In this document: positions 5,660 through 5,813 of the stretch, one piece after another
Layout: each line of letters starts with the position of its first letter
Position numbering within the stretch: position 1 is the stretch's first letter
Assembly (NCBI GenBank): GCA_017959195.1
Contig: JAGDBE010000231.1
Span: 1-5,813, forward strand
Origin: Clostridia bacterium
GTDB taxonomy: Bacteria; Bacillota; Clostridia; Oscillospirales; CAG-382
DNA length: 5,813 bases
Direction: 5' to 3'
Program-made: the position numbers and the translations under genes
The notes under the pieces: generated by a model
Database searches by the model: none
Told to the model about the DNA's origin: nothing
Seen by the model: only the letters and a program-made list of their open reading frames with translations

Positions 5660-5813
5660 ATGGATAAAGATTATGAAAACGTTCAGAACGCTTCCGAACC
5701 TGAAATTTCCCAAGAAATAAAAGAAGAATTGACCGAAGAAGTCAAAGAACAGGCAGAAGAAATAAGGGAAGAAGTAAAAGAAGAAACAAGCGGGCAAGCC
5801 AAAGAAGCAAAGG
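5660..5813 (+). CDS. Partial acidic Glu/Lys-rich protein, unknown function
   Basis: The first 51 codons of a gene that runs off the window with no stop. The ribosome binding site AAAGGA (5644-5649) lies 10 nt before the ATG at 5660. An alternative ATG at 5652 is in another frame that stops soon after. The segment has no signal peptide or membrane helix. It is extremely charged, with about a third Glu. From residue 15 it shows a repeating E-(I/L)-x-x-E-(I/V)-K-E unit at 15-22, 23-30 and 34-41, the last two being part of an 11-residue tandem repeat (EELTEEVKEQA, then EEIREEVKEET). Hydrophobic residues at 16, 20, 24, 28, 35 and 39 predict an amphipathic helix or coiled coil. Such acidic heads occur on many unrelated proteins, so no family is assigned. 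Confidence 0.75.
   Translation, partial: MDKDYENVQNASEPEISQEIKEELTEEVKEQAEEIREEVKEETSGQAKEAK

Noticed and set aside
5606..5797. A Phe-rich 63-codon minus-strand frame near the right end.
   Set aside because: It is the complement of the Glu/Lys-rich coding start (GAA read as TTC), so its composition is an artefact.

Overview
The window reads as chromosomal DNA of an anaerobic, Clostridia-type Firmicute, possibly an uncultured gut lineage. The support is: a clpP-clpX pair, strong AGGAGG-like ribosome binding sites, a protein homologous to the DNA-binding domain of the sporulation regulator Spo0A, a secreted YcdB/YcdC-type protein ending in S-layer homology (SLH) domains, and heavy use of ATA and AGA codons at moderate GC. 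The lineage is an inference, because no rRNA or other marker is present. All genes lie on the + strand, and there is no sign of a mobile element, CRISPR array, tRNA or rRNA.

Layout. Bases 1-147 are a leader with a perfect 12-bp hairpin (59-86) that has no T tract, followed by a weaker region that can fold in two ways. Then comes a tight run of clpP (148-732), clpX (750-1997) and a 194-residue orphan Spo0A C-terminal-domain protein (2035-2619, GTG start). No terminator is visible inside this run, so it is probably one operon. An AT-rich hairpin and a plausible sigma-A promoter lie before yajC (2718-3125), which ends at a textbook intrinsic terminator (3135-3167). A new promoter region with ECF-sigma-like character (3191-3224) precedes the 762-residue exported SLH protein (3263-5551). 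A 108-bp gap with small repeats leads into the start of a very acidic, Glu/Lys-rich gene that runs off the window (5660-5813).

How they fit together. ClpX unfolds and threads substrates into the ClpP chamber. The linked Spo0A-like protein could be a transcription factor, a ClpXP client or a regulator, but nothing in the sequence decides which. YajC is an accessory of the Sec translocase, and the SLH protein is a likely Sec substrate held at the cell wall.

Most worth a second look: the orphan Spo0A_C protein in the clpPX run, an Arg in place of the usual Met directly after the ClpP catalytic serine, an Arg at a usually Pro or Thr position beside the ClpX pore-2 loop, and the ECF-like promoter of the envelope gene. 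No wholly new multi-gene system is evident.
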